Positions 45,591-56,936 of a stretch of DNA of 64,000 bases are shown in pieces. The position numbers and the translations under genes were made by a program. This DNA comes from Macrostomum hystrix (taxonomy: Eukaryota > Platyhelminthes > Macrostomidae), in assembly GCA_950097015.1 (NCBI GenBank), contig CATNEN010000039.1:2926001-2990000 (forward strand). Direction: 5' to 3'. The notes beneath the pieces are model-generated. The model saw only the letters and a program-made list of their open reading frames with translations. It ran no database searches and had not been told where the DNA came from. Every line of letters starts with the position of its first letter. Positions within the stretch are counted from its first letter, which is position 1.

Positions 45591-47849
45591 CCCAAAGAAC
45601 TTGTCAACTTCCGAATGCCTTCTTACTGTAGAGCTAGGGCGGGCCCCGCTCTCCCCAAACCAGCACGCCTTTCGGGCGGGCCGGTCCACGGAGAGCGCCC
45701 TCCACTGCATTGTGGAGACTCTCGAGAAGGCAGTGCTGGGCAGCGGTTTTGCCCTGGCTGTTTTCCTTGATATTGAGGGGGCCTTCGATAACGTTATTTT
45801 CGAAGCCTTTGAGAAGGCCCTGGTTTCCAGGGCCACTCACCCCCACCTCGTCCGCTGGGTCATGTACATGATCCGGAATCGCCACGTGGTGGCCCACCTC
45901 GAAGGCAGGGTGCTCTCGGCACCTGTCCTAGAAGGAGGGCCCCAAGGCGGCGTCCTCACCCCACTGCTGTGGAATCTCGTCATGGATGAGCTGCTAAAAA
46001 GCACTCGGCCTGACCCAGTCCTGAAGGTGGGATATGCAGACGATGTGACCGCCATCTGCGCGGGCCCCTCGGCGGAAACCACCAGGGACCTCATTCAGGG
46101 CTTTATCAACAGGGCGGTGCGCTGGGCGGACCAATGCGGGCTCCGACTCTCTGAGTCCAAGACCGTTGCGGTTATGTTTACCAGCAGACTGCGCTGGACC
46201 ATTGAGCCTCTGACTCTCTATGGCAAGAATATTGCCATGGAAAAGCAGGTCCGGTGCCTTGGTCTCCTGCTAGACCATAGGCTTAACTGGACCCCGCACA
46301 TCACCACAAAGGCCAAGAGGGCCCTGGCCATTCTGGCGCAAGTCAGGCGAGCCGTGGGCACCACTTGGGGGCTAACCCCCAAAAACCTTTGGTGGATTTA
46401 CACGGCGATCATTAGACCGTCAGTCGCTTACGCTGGCCTCATCTGGGCCAGTGCCATGAGCATCCAGAAAAACCTGGAGGCGCTATATAGGGTGCAGGGC
46501 AGAGCCTGTCGTATGACGCTGGGCGCCCCACCCTCCACTCCCTTTGAAGGCATGAACGCTTTCCTCAACGCTACACCCATTGACATTTTTGTTAAGGGGG
46601 AAGCGGCAAAGTCCACCCGTCGTCTCCTTGATGCGGGTGTATCCTTCCAGAATTCGCGAGCCTTCTCGAAGCGCTCCCTTCTGCCTCACTCTGACCTCTG
46701 CCTGAAAACTCTGGGCGAGTGCGGAGGGCTCACCATCCTTTCGGACGGGGCCCCGGCCACTTTACTCCGGAGCCACAGGTACAAAGTCAGCATCTTCCCT
46801 CACAATGAGGTAAAGGACTGCTGGGATGACCCCGCAGTCCATTGTTACACTGACGGCTCCCTGATGAACGGTAAATCGGGATTCGGGGTGTGCGTCGCCT
46901 CGGGTGGCGAGGTCCTCTGGACCCACTCCCAATACTGTGGCAAGAGCTCAAGCGTTTTCCAAAACGAAGTGCTCGCCATCAGTTTCTGTGCGGCTGAGCT
47001 GCGCCAGAGGCAGCTGGCTGGTCGGAGGATCTTTTTTCACTCCGACAGTCAAGCAGCCCTCAAGGCCCTCAGTCGCTGCACCTCTCGCTCCAGAACCACC
47101 TTGGACTGCAACACCCAGTTAAACGGTTTGGCGCAGTCTAACAAGGTGGAGCTGATGTGGATCCCTGGGCACGCCGGGCTCACAGGGAATGAGATGGCGG
47201 ACCAGCTTGCAAAGGCTGGAGCAGCCAGCTCCCTGATGGGCCCGGGCCCGGAATCCCCGATCCCCATCTCCGTTGTCAACTCCAGCATCAACCACTGGAT
47301 GGAGACCCAGCACCGGAGGAGGTGGTCTAGCACCCTGAACTGTCGCCAGTCCAGGGCTGCGGTGCCAACCCCCTCTAGCAACCCTGCGTAAGGCCTTACT
47401 CAGGCTAAACCGCAGAGACCTGAGAGCAGTCACCATGGCCCTTTCGGGACATGGCTGCTTCACCAGACACCGCTACCTCCAAGGCCACGTGCCTGAGGAA
47501 ACGTGTCCCTTCTGCTGCTCCGGCCGTGAAAACGCCGAGCATTTCATCTGCCACTGCCCGGCTTTCACCCGGGCTAGGCTAAAGCACCTCGGGCCGGCAC
47601 CGACTCTTGCCGAAGCCTGCTCGCCCGAGAACATCCCACAGCTCGCCCACTTCCTCCGGGATACCGGCCGAGCTGATTTCTTCCCAGCCTATGGCGAGGA
47701 AGATCGCGCGGCGGAACCGACCGACGGACCACCCTGAGCGGCACCGCCTCGCTGGAGGCCGTCTGGCTGCCAGGGGTTAGCGATATGGGCGGCACCAGCC
47801 GCCTCCTCGCTGCGTCCGTCATGGAGGCCCCCTGCCGCTAAGTCAAGTA
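45591..47849 (+). mobile_element. 5'-truncated non-LTR retrotransposon inserted in a minisatellite
   Basis: A 2.26 kb segment lying between two parts of the same array. It carries RT, RNase H and a C-terminal zinc knuckle in the order usual for I-group LINEs. The upstream ORF1, endonuclease and first RT blocks are missing (5' truncation typical of target-primed reverse transcription). The 3' end is a short repeat, AAGTCAAGTAAGTCAAG, directly followed by array sequence. Because both sides are array, the target duplication cannot be resolved. At the 5' junction TTCTTTGGG and CCCAAAGAA form a hairpin. Confidence 0.88.
45601..47737 (+). pseudogene. reverse transcriptase-RNase H polyprotein, truncated and frameshifted
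   Basis: Copies retrotransposon RNA into DNA at the target site. Starts within RT at SPNQHAFRAGRSTESAL, followed by FLDIEGAFDNV (first catalytic Asp), GGPQGGVLTPLLWNL and the YADD box (about 46033), then CLGLLLDHRLNW. RNase H follows with YTDGSLMNGKSGFGV, NEVLAI, HSDSQAALKAL and WIPGHAGLTGNEMADQLA. The frame stops at 47391. A one-base shift gives the C-terminus 47393-47737 (TLRKALLRLNRRDLRAVT ... ) with a CPFCCSGRENAEHFICHCP zinc knuckle. RT and RNase H key residues are present, but the missing 5' part and the frameshift make this copy dead. Clade within the I/Jockey group was not settled. Confidence 0.9.
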
Positions 47850-48195
47850 AGTCAAGGGTTCTTTGGGTTCCGAAGGGGTTGTTTGGATTCCGAATGGGTT
47901 CTTTGGGTTCCGAAGGGGTTTTTTGGGTTCCGAAGGGTTTTTTTGGGTTCCGAAGGGGTTCTTTGGGTTCCGAATGGGTTCTTTGGGTTCCGAATCGGTT
48001 CTTGAAGATCCATATGGGTTCTTTGGGTTCCGAATGGGTTCTTTGGATTCCGAAGGGTTCTTTGGGATCCGAAGGGGTTCTTTTGGGTTCCGAAGGGGTT
48101 TTTTCGGTTCCGAAGGGGTTGTTTGGATTCCGAATGGGTTCTTTTGGTTCCGAAGGGGTTGTTTGATTCCGATGGGATTTTTAGGGTTCCGAAAA
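47850..48195 (+). repeat. 20-21 bp minisatellite (GGGTTCTTTGGGTTCCGAAT), right part
   Basis: Continuation of the array split by the retrotransposon, including another copy of the GATCCATATGG marker near 48008. It decays towards 48195. Confidence 0.92.
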
Positions 48196-48320
48196 TCTGA
48201 TCTGATGGAGTTATCTGGGTCCTGCTGAATAATGTTGGCATAAAAGTGAGCAAAATTAAATTCTATTCTCCGGGCGGCAATGAGGATAAAACTCAGGAAA
48301 GTCCACAGACAGCAAGACTG

Positions 48321-51300
48321 CTAAGTCCTGCTGCTCCCGCTGTCCGATTTCAAAGCGCAGAGGCCGTCCAGATGCAGCCGCTTCCACAGTGTGCTGAGGT
48401 CGGAGGGAGTCTTGTAGCCGTGGGATGCCACCAGCCGCATCAGGGTGGGCATGTCGGTGGAGTTGGACAGCACGGGCTCGTAGGCGTGCACGGTCTCCAT
48501 GTGCAGCGGAGACAGCAGCAGCTTGTGCGCCACCAAGCCGATGAAAATGTCGTCGAAGCGAAGGTACCTGGTGTACTTCATGGCCAGGGAGATGTCCTCC
48601 AGCACCTGCAAGTAGAATGCGATCCTTCTCGTCATCACTTTTCTGCTCACAACCTTAAACTATCTCTTCCGGATTTTCTCAAGTGTCCCCACCTGTCTCA
48701 AGTGTCCCCACCTGTCTCAAGTGTTCCCACCTGTCTCAAGTCTCCCCACCTGTCTCAAGTGTTCCCACCTGTCTCAAGTCTCCCCACCTGTCTCAAGTGT
48801 TCCCACCTGTCTCAAGTCTCCCCACCTGTCTCAAGTCTCCCCACCTGTCTCAGGTGTCCCAACCTGTCTCAGGTGTCCCAACCTGTCTCAGGTGTCCCAA
48901 CCTGTCTCAAGTGTCCCCACCTGTCTCAAGTCTCCAAACCTGTCTCAAGTCTCCAAACCTGTCTCAAGTCTCCAAACCTGTCTCAAGTCCTCCCCACCTG
49001 TCTTAAGTATCCCCACCTGTCTCAAGTCTCCCACCTGTCTCAGGTGTCCCAACCTGTCTCAGGTGTCCCAACCTGTCTCAAGTGTCCCCACCTGTCTCAA
49101 GTATTCCCACCTGTCTCAAGTATCCCCACCTGTCTCAAGTCTCCCACCTGTCTCAGGTGTCCCAACCTGTCTCAGGTGTCCCAACCTGTCTCAAGTGTCC
49201 CCACCTGTCTCAAGTGTCCCCACCTGTCTCAAGTGTTCCCCACCTGTCTTAAGTATCCCCACCTGTCTCAAGTCTCCCACCTGTCTCAGGTGTCCCAACC
49301 TGTCTCAGGTGTCCCAACCTGTCTCAAGTGTCCCCACCTGTCTCAAGTATTCCCACCTGTCTCAAGTATCCCCACCTGTCTCAAGTCTCCCACCTGTCTC
49401 AGGTGTCCCAACCTGTCTCAGGTGTCCCAACCTGTCTCAAGTGTCCCCACCTGTCTCAAGTCTCCCCACCTGTCTCAAGTGTTCCCACCTGTCTCAAGTC
49501 TCCCCACCTGTCTCAAGTCTCCCCACCTGTCTCAGGTGTCCCAACCTGTCTCAGGTGTCCCAACCTGTCTCAGGTGTCCCAACCTGTCTCAAGTGTCCCC
49601 ACCTGTCTCAAGTCTCCAAACCTGTCTCAAGTCCTCCCCACCTGTCTTAAGTATCCCCACCTGTCTCAAGTCTCCCACCTGTCTCAGGTGTCCCAACCTG
49701 TCTCAGGTGTCCCAACCTGTCTCAAGTGTCCCCACCTGTCTCAAGTATTCCCACCTGTCTCAAGTATCCCCACCTGTCTCAAGTCTCCCACCTGTCTCAG
49801 GTGTCCCAACCTGTCTCAGGTGTCCCAACCTGTCTCAGGTGTCCCAACCTGTCTCAAGTGTCCCCACCTGTCTCAAGTGTCCCCACCTGTCTCAAGTGTC
49901 CCACCTGTCTCAAGTATTCCCACCTGTCTCAAGTGTCCCCACCTGTCTCAAGTGTCCCCACCTGTCTCAAGTATCCAAAGTCCCTATGCGTGTCCCAAAT
50001 CCCTCCCCACAGATGCAGACAGTCGCAGCCTACGCACTGGTCGCGACATGAACATGGCCCCAGCCGCCACGTAGGGCGGGTAGGCCTCCCACTTGTATTC
50101 AGAGATGGAGATGTCCCACTTGCTGCGATGCTGCCTGGTCCTGCGTCTGGGCAGCGAGGTGCGCCAAACGTAGCCACCTAGGAACCGGGCGAACACGGCA
50201 GCGCTGATGGAGTCCAGCTGGCGCTCCACCTGAGTTTCAACGGGTTCGGAGAAGCAAATTTACGAGCTGGTGCACTCGGCTGCCAGATTATTTGATTGCA
50301 ACAAAATTTTACCCCTAGCAACTAAGCTACTGTCATAGCAACCAAGCTACTACCATAGCAACCAAGCTACTGTCATAGCAACCAAGCTACTACCATAGCA
50401 ACCAAGCTACTGTCATAGCAACCAAGCTACTACCATAGCAACCAAGCTACTGTGACAGTAGCCAAGCCACTGTCACCCTGTTGGCCACTAGCAACCAAGC
50501 TATTGTCATGACAACCAAGCTACTGTCATAGTATCCAGGCCACTGTCACCCTGTTGGCCCCTAGCAACCAAGCTACTGTCATAGAAACTAAGCTACTGTC
50601 CTAGAAACCAAGCTACTGTCATGGCAACCAAGCTACTGTTATAGAAACCAAGCTACTGTCATGGCAACCAAGCTACTGTCATAGAAACCAAGTTAGTGTC
50701 ACTAGTTGGCCCCTAGCAACCAAGCTACTGTTTCCTACTCAGCAGAGTAGTTGCGAACCTGATAAGGATTTACGAAAAAATCATCGTCCACAAATGCAGT
50801 GAAGCGAGCCGAGGGACACTCCGCCTCAGACCACTGGATTCCGGACATCAGCTTCAGCGTGTTGTTGAAGTAGTGATCAACAAACTCGCGCACCAGCAGG
50901 TCGCGGTGTAGTTTATCCTCCTGGGCCAGGGCGCGGCGCCAGTTGCGCACCCGGCGAATAACCTGACGGCCGCGGCGCACCCCGTAGGCCGCATCGGCAC
51001 CGAGCAGGAAGTACACTCGCAAATGTCGCTGCCAGCACTCCGGCCTGGCCCAAGTTCTCCGGATCGCGTCCCGATTGGCCACATTGGCCGGGTGCGACTT
51101 CACCAGCAGCAGCAGCTGCGGCTCGGAGTCGTTGCAGCCGCCGGCGTGCCGGATCAGCCAGGGGTAGTCCAGCTGGTTGATGGGGCTGACGGAGACTGAC
51201 TGACCGGAGCGGAGCCGCGCCAGCAGCTCAGGCATGTCGACGCTGAGCGGATAGCGGAAGTCCTGACTGCCGTAGCCATTCAACCGACCGGTTTCGGTCA

Positions 51301-51766
51301 GGACTTCCAACGGGAGGCGGCCGACGTCGCTCCTGCCGCCCGGAGACTCTTCGAACGCGCTCTCTTCAATGAAGACATCGTTAACGGACTTCCGTTCGTA
51401 GAGTACTTCGCCGTCGCCGCTGCCAGGCCCCTTGCCACTCTCGGCGCGAACCGAGGCCACACCGGCCGAAGCCGCATTTCGATTGTCGCTGTCATCATCG
51501 GAGGCCATCAAGCCGGCGGTTTCCGCCGCCGCAGCCGCCGCCTCCGCCGCCGTGTCCTTCATGCGGAACAACATGACCCGTTGGCCGCCGCGGAGGGAGC
51601 CGCTGCTGCCGCGGACAACGATGGCCAGAATGAAGATGAAGCAGAGGACGTACACAAAAGTGCAGGTGAAGATGCACAGCAGGCAGTCGGGACTTTTCAA
51701 CCGATTCGAGAGCCGGCCCCAGACGGCTGAGCAGACGCGGGCAGCTCGCCGGGATTTGCGCCACAT
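48321..51766 (-). CDS. GT31 beta-1,3-galactosyl/N-acetylglucosaminyltransferase
   Basis: Golgi type II membrane enzyme that adds beta-1,3-linked Gal or GlcNAc to glycans. Three minus-strand exons: 51766-50759, 50229-50038 and 48605-48321, all phase 0, giving 494 residues. Junctions are CAG/GTTCGC to CTCAG/GTGGAG and CCA/GTGCGT to TTGCAG/GTGCTG. Residues 28-51 are the transmembrane anchor, followed by a low-complexity stem. Catalytic-domain motifs in order: LLLVKSHPANVANRDAIRRTW, VYFLLG, REFVDHYFNNTLKLMSGIQW, the metal-binding FVDDDFFVNP (DDD at 327-329), then in exon 2 KWDISISEYKWEAYPPYVAA, and in exon 3 LRFDDIFIGLVA, the family's E/D-D-V-x-x-G block. A longer upstream frame without ATG exists; M at 51766 is chosen because it sits just before the membrane anchor. 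Acceptor and linkage specificity cannot be told. Both introns are largely minisatellite. Confidence 0.92.
48670..49978 (+). repeat. 18-19 bp minisatellite in GT31 intron 2
   Basis: About 70 copies of CCCACCTGTCTCAAGTGTC with CTCAGGTGTCCCAA and CTCAAGTATCC variants and recurring higher-order blocks of about 220-240 bp. In the gene's sense strand each unit contains GAGACAGGTGGG, which resembles a splice junction (CAG/GTGGG). Confidence 0.95.
50308..50738 (+). repeat. 20 bp minisatellite in GT31 intron 1
   Basis: About 20 copies of CAAGCTACTGTCATAGCAAC, alternating in part between CTACTGTCATAG and CTACTACCATAG, with two inserted GTCACCCTGTTGGCC segments. Confidence 0.93.
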
Positions 51767-51769
51767 TCC

Positions 51770-52420
51770 GAGCTGCAAATCCTTAACAGTCTGCCGCTGA
51801 TTTTCCCGCGACCGTCCAGTAAGTCGCAGTTGCTGCGGATGGCAAGTCACGTGACTGCATGCGTATTTCAGGCAGGACTGCTGGGTCTTTGAGTATGTTA
51901 GCAACCGGGAACGACATCCCCACCCGAATTCGGTCTCAAGGGCTACGAGTATTTTCTGAGCGTTTGGTGCTTGGAGTCTGCTCCCGGTTATAGGGGCCGG
52001 CCTTGGAAGGAACCATTTGTACACAGCTGATAAGATTCAGTAAGGCGCAGCCTTCAAAGATATGTTAAAAGTGGTTCTGGACTTGCGAGTCAGGGGCTGT
52101 GTATTCCAATGTGCACGCGCCTTCATGCCGCGGCTCCTTATTGTTTTGTTTTGTTATTGGGAATTCGCTTTGCTGTGGCCATTAGCCGAGCCAAGGATGT
52201 GGTCTTGCCCAAAGACTACGAATCATTCCCCCAAGAGTGCAGTACATTCGTGGCCACTAAAAGACAGCGGCTAGAGTTCCGGCAGAACTGAAATGAGAGC
52301 TTCCGGTCTTTAAGAATAGACTGTAAGCATTTTCGGTAAAACGTGTCTAACTTTTTGTCAAACGTTTTTGAAAGTGTCTAACATAATTATGCATACATGC
52401 ACCAGAGAACACAGAATAAT
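51770..52420. other. upstream region of GT31 gene, no gene seen
   Basis: Should contain the 5' UTR and promoter of the glycosyltransferase. No strong TATA or CCAAT could be placed. Confidence 0.4.
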
Positions 52421-52422
52421 AA

Positions 52423-52423
<1 letters not shown>

Positions 52424-52464
<41 letters not shown>

Positions 52465-52665
52465 TGCAGGAGGGCTGCGGGCATTGGCACATCATTTAGT
52501 GACACTAGTCCCGCAGCCAGCGAATTCTGACCATTCCGCTGATTCCTGAGCACAAAAAAATGTGGCCTCGCCGTGGAATCGAACTTAGGGACCGTGGTGC
52601 GAGAGGCGAACTCGATAACGAAGACGCAAAAAAACCTCGAGAGCAATTAAAGCATTAAATAAAAA
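52424..52665 (-). repeat. SINE family B, internally deleted copy with AAT tail
   Basis: Reverse orientation. The tail is an AAT microsatellite (52424-52465), followed by GCAGGAGGGCTGCGG, GGCACATCATTTAGTGACAC, CGCAGCCAGCGA, CCGCTGATTCCTGAGCAC, then a jump over an A run to TGTGGCCTCGCCGTGGAATC and the tRNA-like head. Compared with 58641-59014 about 150 bp of the middle (the CTGCCTGACGATGAG region) is absent. Confidence 0.8.
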
Positions 52666-53115
52666 GACAGGTGCTTTCATGAGCTAAGATTAAGGCTCAG
52701 ATTTAATTTAGCGTAAAAGTTTCTGACTCAATTCCTTCACACACATAAGACGTAACACGCATTATTCGCTTGGCTGCTAAATTCTGTATCTCCATAAAGC
52801 CTGCCTGTCTCTGATTATTTTGTACGTCTCGCTCGCCTCGGTCGTCAGCCATTGTAATTTTTCTTTCCGTAACCATTGACAATGGTTAAGCAATAAAAGG
52901 TGTAGTTCTTGTTTAGAGCCACACAAAGTTAACTGACCATGCAAGTTGCTCATACATTTTGCAACAAAATTTATTACAGTCAATCTGTCAATCATGCCGA
53001 TCGGCTGACAATCGGTTTGAGTTGCTGTGCTATCTGCTTTTGGAGCTGAGTTCATAAACTTAAGCGAGGGTTGGAAACGTCTTATAACTCAGAGGCTAAA
53101 ACCTGGTTCCAAAGG
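52666..53115. other. no gene seen
   Basis: Unique AT-rich sequence. A 92-codon minus-strand frame at 52777-53055 has no recognisable domain. Confidence 0.4.
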
Positions 53116-53117
53116 TA

Positions 53118-55540
53118 AAGGTATGAGACTGGGGAGAGATGAAACTGGGAGAGATGAGACTGGGAGAGATGAGACTGGGGATAGATGAAACTGGGAGAGA
53201 TGAGACTGGGAGAGATGAGACTGGGGATAGATGAAACTGGGAGAGATGAGACTGGGAGAGATGAGACTGGGAGAGATGAGACTGGGGATAGATGAAACTG
53301 GGAGAGATGAGACTGGGAGAGATGAGACTGGGGATAGATGAAACTGGGAGAGATGAGACTGGGAGAGATGAGACTGGGGAGAGATGAGACTGGGGAGAGA
53401 TGAGACTGGGGATAGATGAAACTGGGAGAGATGAGACTGGGAGAGATGAGACTGGGGATAGATGAGACTGGGAGAGATGAGACTGGGAGAGATGAGACTG
53501 GGAGAGATGAGACTGGGGATAGATGAAACTGGGAGAGATGAGACTGGGAGAGATGAGACTGGGGATAGATGAAACTGGGAGAGATGAGACTGGGAGAGAT
53601 GAGACTGGGGATAGATGAGACTGGGAGAGATGAGACTGGGAGAGATGAGACTGGGAGAGATGAGACTGGGGATAGATGAGACTGGGGATAGATGAGACTG
53701 GGAGAGATGAGACTGGGGATAGATGAAACTGGGAGAGATGAGACTGGGAGAGATGAGACTGGGGAGAGATGAGACTGGGGAGAGATGAGACTGGGGATAG
53801 ATGAAACTGGGAGAGATGAGACTGGGAGAGATGAGACTGGGGAGAGATGAGACTGGGGAGAGATGAGACTGGGGATAGATGAAACTGGGAGAGATGAGAC
53901 TGGGAGAGATGAGACTGGGGAGAGATGAGACTGGGAGAGATGAGACTGGGAGAGATGAGACTGGGAGAGATGAGACTGGGGATAGATGAAACTGGGAGAG
54001 ATGAAACTGGGAGAGATGAGACTGGGAGAGATGAGACTGGGGATAGATGAAACTGGGAGAGATGAAACTGGGAGAGATGAGACTGGGAGAGATGAGACTG
54101 GGGATAGATGAAACTGGGAGAGATGAGACTGGGAGAGATGAAACTGGGAGAGATGAGACTGGGGATAGATGAGACTGGGAGAGATGAGACTGGGGATAGA
54201 TGAAACTGGGAGAGATGAGACTGGGGATAGATGAGACTGGGAGAGATGAGACTGGGAGAGATGAGACTGGGGATAGATGAGACTGGGAGAGATGAGACTG
54301 GGGATAGATGAAACTGGGAGAGATGAGACTGGGAGAGATGAGACTGGGGATAGATGAAACTGGGAGAGATGAGACTGGGAGAGATGAGACTGGGGATAGA
54401 TGAGACTGGGAGAGATGAGACTGGGAGAGATGAGACTGGGAGAGATGAGACTGGGAGAGATGAGACTGGGGATAGATGAAACTGGGAGAGATGAGACTGG
54501 GAGAGATGAGACTGGGAGAGATGAGACTGGGAGAGATGAGACTGGGAGAGATGAGACTGGGAGAGATGAGACTGGGAGAGATGAGACTGGGAGAGATGAG
54601 ACTGGGAGAGATGAGACTGGGAGAGATGAGACTGGGAGAGATGAGACTGGGAGAGATGAGACTGGGAGAGATGAGACTGGGAGAGATGAGACTGGGAGAG
54701 ATGAGACTGGGAGAGATGAGACTGGGAGAGATGAGACTGGGAGAGATGAGACTGGGAGAGATGAGACTGGGAGAGATGAGACTGGGAGAGATGAGACTGG
54801 GAGAGATGAGACTGGGAGAGATGAGACTGGGAGAGATGAGACTGGGAGAGATGAGACTGGGAGAGATGAGACTGGGAGAGATGAGACTGGGAGAGATGAG
54901 ACTGGGAGAGATGAGACTGGGAGAGATGAGACTGGGAGAGATGAGACTGGGAGAGATGAGACTGGGAGAGATGAGACTGGGAGAGATGAGACTGGGAGAG
55001 ATGAGACTGGGAGAGATGAGACTGGGAGAGATGAGACTGGGAGAGATGAGACTGGGAGAGATGAGACCGGGGAGAGAGATGAGACTGGGAGAGATGAGAC
55101 TGGGAGAGATGAGACCGGGGAGAGAGATGAGACTGGGAGAGATGAGACTGGGAGAGATGAGACCGGGGAGAGAGATGAGACTGGGAGAGATGAGACTGGG
55201 AGAGATGAGACCGAGGAGAGAGATGAGACTGGGAGAGATGAGACTGGGAGAGATGAAACTGGGAGAGATGAGACTGGGAGAGATGAGACTGGGAGAGATG
55301 AGACCGGGGAGAGAGATGAGACTGGGAGAGATGAGACTGGGAGAGATGAGACCGAGGAGAGAGATGAGACTGGGAGAGATGAGACTGGGAGAGATGAGAC
55401 TGGGAGAGATGAGACTGGGAGAGATGAGACTGGGAGAGATGAGACTGGGAGAGATGAGACTGGGAGAGATGAGACTGGGGAGAGATAAGACCAGGGAGAG
55501 TTGAGATTGGGAGAGAAATGAGACATGGGGAGAGATGAGT
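53118..55540 (+). repeat. 2.4 kb minisatellite of 15 bp (ACTGGGAGAGATGAG)
   Basis: About 155 copies. From 53118 to 54480 it is interspersed with the variants GGGGATAGATGAAACT and GGGGAGAGATGAG in higher-order blocks. From about 54482 to 55065 some 39 copies are essentially identical, and the last 450 bp carry GACCGGGGAGAGAGATGAG variants. Frames of several hundred codons on both strands (LPVSSLPVSS-type, ETGRDETGRD-type) are artefacts. Confidence 0.97.
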
Positions 55541-55545
55541 CCGGG

Positions 55546-55871
55546 CGATGACACATCATTTCGCGACACTAGACCCGCAGCCAGCGAGGAGGCAATTCTG
55601 CCCATTCCGCTGATTCCTGAGCACACACGCTCACAGATACTGTACGCAGGCACACGCTCACACAGGTGTGTACATCTGCCCTGACTTTCTCATCGTCAGG
55701 CAGTGTACATTTCACTGTGCCTTGGAGGCTGGCCCTCAACGGCGCCAATTGCACGACAAGCCCCGAAGCCTTCTATCCGCGGCTGCACCTCAAATGAGTG
55801 TGGCCTCACCGCGGAATCGAGCTCAGGGACCTTGGTGCGAGTGGCAAACGCGTTGACCGCTCCGCCACTCA
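55546..55871 (-). repeat. SINE family B, reverse, 3'-truncated at the array edge
   Basis: Reverse of the full copy at 58641: GACACATCATTTCGCGACAC, CCGCAGCCAGCGAGGAGG, CTCATCGTCAGGCAGTGTAC, GGCGCCAATTGCACGAC, CACCGCGGAATCGAGCTCAG and a head ending GACCGCTCCGCCACTCAC. The SINE's 3' end is missing and it directly abuts the 15 bp array. Confidence 0.87.
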
Positions 55872-56936
55872 CCTCCAAAGTTATTAGTATAAAAGTGAGG
55901 GTAGGTAACATTGATATTTTAACCTACCTTTGCCTAATTGAAAGTGTCGCCGTGATTCTAGGCTGGTCGATCGCAGCGGCTGGCAGGCTGGATGTCGGGC
56001 ACCATCGGTTGCAGACGTCTCGTCGACCAGATTCTGTCATGCGTGAGGGTCAGCAGTGGCTTTAGAAAGGCTCACACAGCTGCACACACAAGGCTAATAT
56101 GAGCATTGCAGGCCTGAGCCAGTCTCTAACAATGCCTGCAGTTATTGGGCCACTTCCGCATTGGCCAAACTGGACGCATTGACGCCAAGATGCTGGCAGC
56201 TTTAATCAGACTTTCAGGACTGCTCACTGCTCGACACTTGCAGCCGTGCTCACAGGCTGGCTCTGCTCCTATGCGCAATTCGCAATTTGCTCTCGTGCGA
56301 TCGAGTGAGAGCGGGAGGCAAAGGGAGAAATATAGGAAGCGGACTAGGAAGCCGTGACGAGGCGAGTCGGGAAAGCTCTGGGGCGCGTGAGTTAAGTACT
56401 AATGTTTGCAGCTCTGGGATGCTGTCTGCTTGATCCTCGATACATTCGCGGGATTGGGCCGGCGTTGGGGTGGGGGTACAGGCGCTGGACTCAGGCAAAT
56501 GAATGCGCCACATCAAACTGCTAGTCTAGCGGGTAAAGCTCAGACTTGTGTTGGATTTAGCCTCACATTGTGGACAGGCCTGCATTGCTGCACTGCTTTC
56601 ATTCATCCATACAAATCACGGGCATTTGTGAACCAATCATGGGCTCACTCATCATCAACGAGAAACAGGCCTCTGTAACTTCTTCCCCGAGAATATATAT
56701 GCTCGTAGTTAGCAACTAGCTATAGTTGGCACATACAGCAATCGTTCCATCACCTGGGAGAAGTAAGGATAGATGATGATAATAAATCACTGCCACTGAT
56801 GAAACTAACCTGGTCTAGTACTGTGGGCCAAGTTCAAGACTATGCAATACCTCAAACTTACGCATCACTAGCTCCGAATCACGAAATGAAAACACAATCA
56901 GAGCCTGACAAAGTTCGATAAGGCCATCTAGATAAG
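55872..56936. other. no gene seen
   Basis: Unique sequence. Frames of 70-90 codons at 56145-56678 lack recognisable domains. Confidence 0.4.
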
